From assembly GCA_947623455.1 (NCBI GenBank), contig OX392529.1:1240001-1304000 (forward strand): DNA of 64,000 nt, written 5' to 3'. The DNA comes from Mimachlamys varia (Eukaryota > Mollusca > Bivalvia > Pectinida > Pectinidae). Position 1 is the stretch's first letter; each line of letters opens with the position of its first letter. Below are positions 61,840-64,000 of the stretch, piece after piece. The notes beneath the pieces were generated by a model. It was not told the DNA's origin, did no database searches, and saw only the letters and a list, made by a program, of their open reading frames with translations. A program made the position numbers and the translations under genes.

Positions 61840-62010
61840 GAAAGGGCTTGCATCCATGACCCTTGGCTCTCCAGCATGATGCTCTAATGACTAAGCTAAA
61901 GGGATATTCCCTACAGCTCACAGTCGTAAGGCAACATATTAACCTTATCAATGCACATCTTTTACACAAAAAATGATGAAGCTCCCATTTAAAATCCACC
62001 TTTTTTTAAA
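61840..62010 (-). mobile_element. tRNA-derived SINE-like element, copy 2 (more decayed)
   Basis: Same organisation about 240 bp to the right: A-box-like TAGCTTAGTCATTAGAGC (61898-61881) and a degraded B-box GGATGCAAGCCC (61854-61843). Shared flanking text includes agctaaaggga, attccctaca, atcaatgcacatc and a T-rich run. The two copies lie in direct orientation and probably arose from tandem duplication or serial insertion. Confidence 0.5.
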
Positions 62011-62324
62011 ATTGCTGACAATAAATTATGTGTTTTAAGAATTCCTGTTTGAAACAACATTATTCTGCCAAGTACTCACTGCTAGATTCCTCCCACTAAC
62101 TTTATAATAACGCTGCACTTTTCTCTCCATTTGGTTCTTTCTGTCTACAAAAACCTTAAATTACTGTCTCTAAGATTTACAACACATTAATTGCTAACAG
62201 CCTTCAGACAGCTGATTATTTACAGACAGCCTTAATAGCTAAACTGTACCATTAACCAATCCCTCCCCTGTAAGGTGAAACCATCCCTCCTAACCATGTT
62301 CAAATAGAAAACATTCCAATATGG
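62011..62324. other. Single-copy stretch, no gene recognised
   Basis: AT-rich sequence between the SINE-like pair and the last array. I see no feature. Confidence 0.5.
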
Positions 62325-64000
62325 TGTAGTCCTACACAATACATCCTGTATATCTGACCTGTAGTCCTACACAATACATCCTGTATATCTCACCTGTAGT
62401 CCTACACAATACATCCTGTATATCTAACCTGTAGTCCTACACAATACATCCTGTAAATCTGACCTGTAGTCCTACACAATACATCCTGTATATCTCACCT
62501 GTAGTCCTACACAATACATCCTGTATATCTCACCAGTAGTCCTACACAATACATCCTGTATATCTCACCTGTAGTCCTACACAATACATCCTGTATATCT
62601 CACCTGTAATCCTACACAATACATCCTGTACATCTGACCTGTAGTCCTACACAATACATCCTGTACATCTGACCTGTAGTCCTACACAATACATCCTGTA
62701 CATCTGACCTGTAGTCCTACACAATACATCCTGTATATCTGACCTATAGTCCTACACAATACATCCTGTATATCTCATCTGTAGTCCTACACAATACATC
62801 CTGTACATCTGACCTGTAGTCCTAAACAATACATCCTGTATATCTGACCTGTAGTCCTACACAATACATCCTGTATATCTCATCTGTAGTCCTACACAAT
62901 ACATCCTGTACATCTGACCTATAGTCCTACACAATACATCCTGTATATCTGACCTGTAGTCCTACACAATACATCCTGTACATCTGACCTATAGTCCTAC
63001 ACAATACATCCTGTATATCTGACCTGTAGTCCTACACAATACATCCTGTATATCTCACCTGTAGTCCTACACAATACATCCTGTACATCTGACCTGTAGT
63101 CCTACACAATACATCCTGTATATCTCACCTGTAGTCCTACACAATACATCCTGTATATCTGACCTGTAGTCCTACACAATACATCTGTATATCTGACCTG
63201 TAGTCCTACACAATACATCCTGTATATCTCACCTGTAGTCCTACACAATACATCCTGTATATCTGACCTGTAGTCCTACACAATACATCCTGTATATCTC
63301 ACCTGTAGTCCTACACAATACATCCTGTATATCTGACCTGTAGTCCTACACAATACATCTGTATATCTGACCTGTATAGTCCTACACAATACATCCTGTA
63401 TATCTCACCTGTAGTCCTATACAATACATCCTGTACATCTGACCTGTAGTCCTATACAATACATCCTGTACATCTGACCTGTAGTCCTACACAATACATC
63501 CTGTATATCTCACCTGTAGTCCTACACAATACATCCTGTATATCTGACCTGTAGTCCTACACAATACATCCTGTATATCTGACCTGTAGTCCTACACAAT
63601 ACATCCTGTATATCTCACCTGTAGTCCTACACAATACATCCTGTATATCTCACCTGTAGTCCTACACAATACATCCTGTACATCTGACCTGTAGTCCTAC
63701 ACAATACATCCTGTATATCTCACCTGTAGTCCTTCACAATATATCCTGTATATCTGACCTTTAGTCCTACACAATACATCCTGTACATCTGACCTGTAGT
63801 CCTACACAATACATCCTGTACATCTGACCTATATAGTCCTACACAATACATCCTGTATATCTGACCTATAGTCCTACACAATACATCCTGTATATCTCAC
63901 CTGTAGTCCTATACAATGCATCCTGTACATCTGACCTATAGTCCTACACAATACATCCTGTATATCTGACCTGTAGTCCTACACAATACATCCTGTACAT
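62325..64000. repeat. 35-bp minisatellite running off the right edge, at least 47 copies
   Basis: Units contain gtagtcctacacaatacatc and ctgtatatctgacct or ctcacct. Occasional units have two-base gains (tatagtcc near 63375 and 63833) or a loss (acatctgtata near 63184 and 63357). The array is still regular at the last base, so its full length is unknown. Confidence 0.95.

Overview
The window looks like nuclear DNA from an animal, most likely a marine mollusc and probably a bivalve. It holds a minus-strand gene split by GT/AG introns that encodes the N-terminal part of a stomatin-family membrane protein. It also holds two tRNA-derived SINE-like heads and dispersed repeats that resemble elements I recall from bivalve genomes. 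There is no sign of prokaryotic gene packing. The mollusc assignment is partly from memory and is only moderately firm.

The dominant feature is tandem repetition. About twenty separate minisatellite arrays, with periods of 14/28, 17, 20, 20-21, 24, 27, 32, 33, 34, 35, 37, 38, 44, 57, 59 and 65 bp, cover roughly 47 kb of the 64 kb (my sum of assigned spans). From left to right: a 12.2 kb array of 44-bp units (1369-13576); a dispersed-repeat and inverted-repeat region (14869-19490); a 57-bp array (20240-22196); a G-rich 20/27-bp array (22906-26417); three back-to-back arrays of 44, 34 and 32 bp (26975-29729); a 4.8 kb 24-bp array (31151-35931); abutting 24-bp and 27-bp arrays (36991-40852); an AT-rich 14/28-bp array invaded by a 20-bp array (41374-43302) with a second locus of that 20-bp unit (43769-44528); and a 20-bp array (45613-48170). 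The stomatin exons with their intronic arrays follow (48241-54152), then 37-, 38-, 17- and 33-bp arrays (54880-61548), a SINE-like pair (61594-62010), and a 35-bp array running off the right edge.

The only gene I can support is the stomatin-family gene. Four coding exons (54152-54083, 50688-50579, 50385-50313 and 48323-48241, all minus strand) join in a consistent phase into 112 codons: a short cytoplasmic N-terminus, the membrane hairpin, and the start of the SPFH/PHB domain. The remaining exons are not recognisable and should lie to the left of the window or in unrecognised islands. If the gene is intact, the intron after exon 4 is at least 48 kb long and contains most of the arrays.

The most interesting observation is how these arrays relate to splicing. 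Intron 1 (about 3.4 kb) consists almost entirely of two minisatellites, one built from its own 5' splice-site region (59-bp units, about 24 copies) and one from its own 3' splice-site region (38-bp units, about 51 copies). Downstream, the 3' part of exon 3 and its donor have been copied three more times as 65-bp units. In this gene, tandem arrays appear to have been seeded at exon-intron borders and to have built an intron from its two ends inward.

Long open reading frames inside the arrays, up to 1587 codons, are by-products of stop-free repeat units and are not called as genes.
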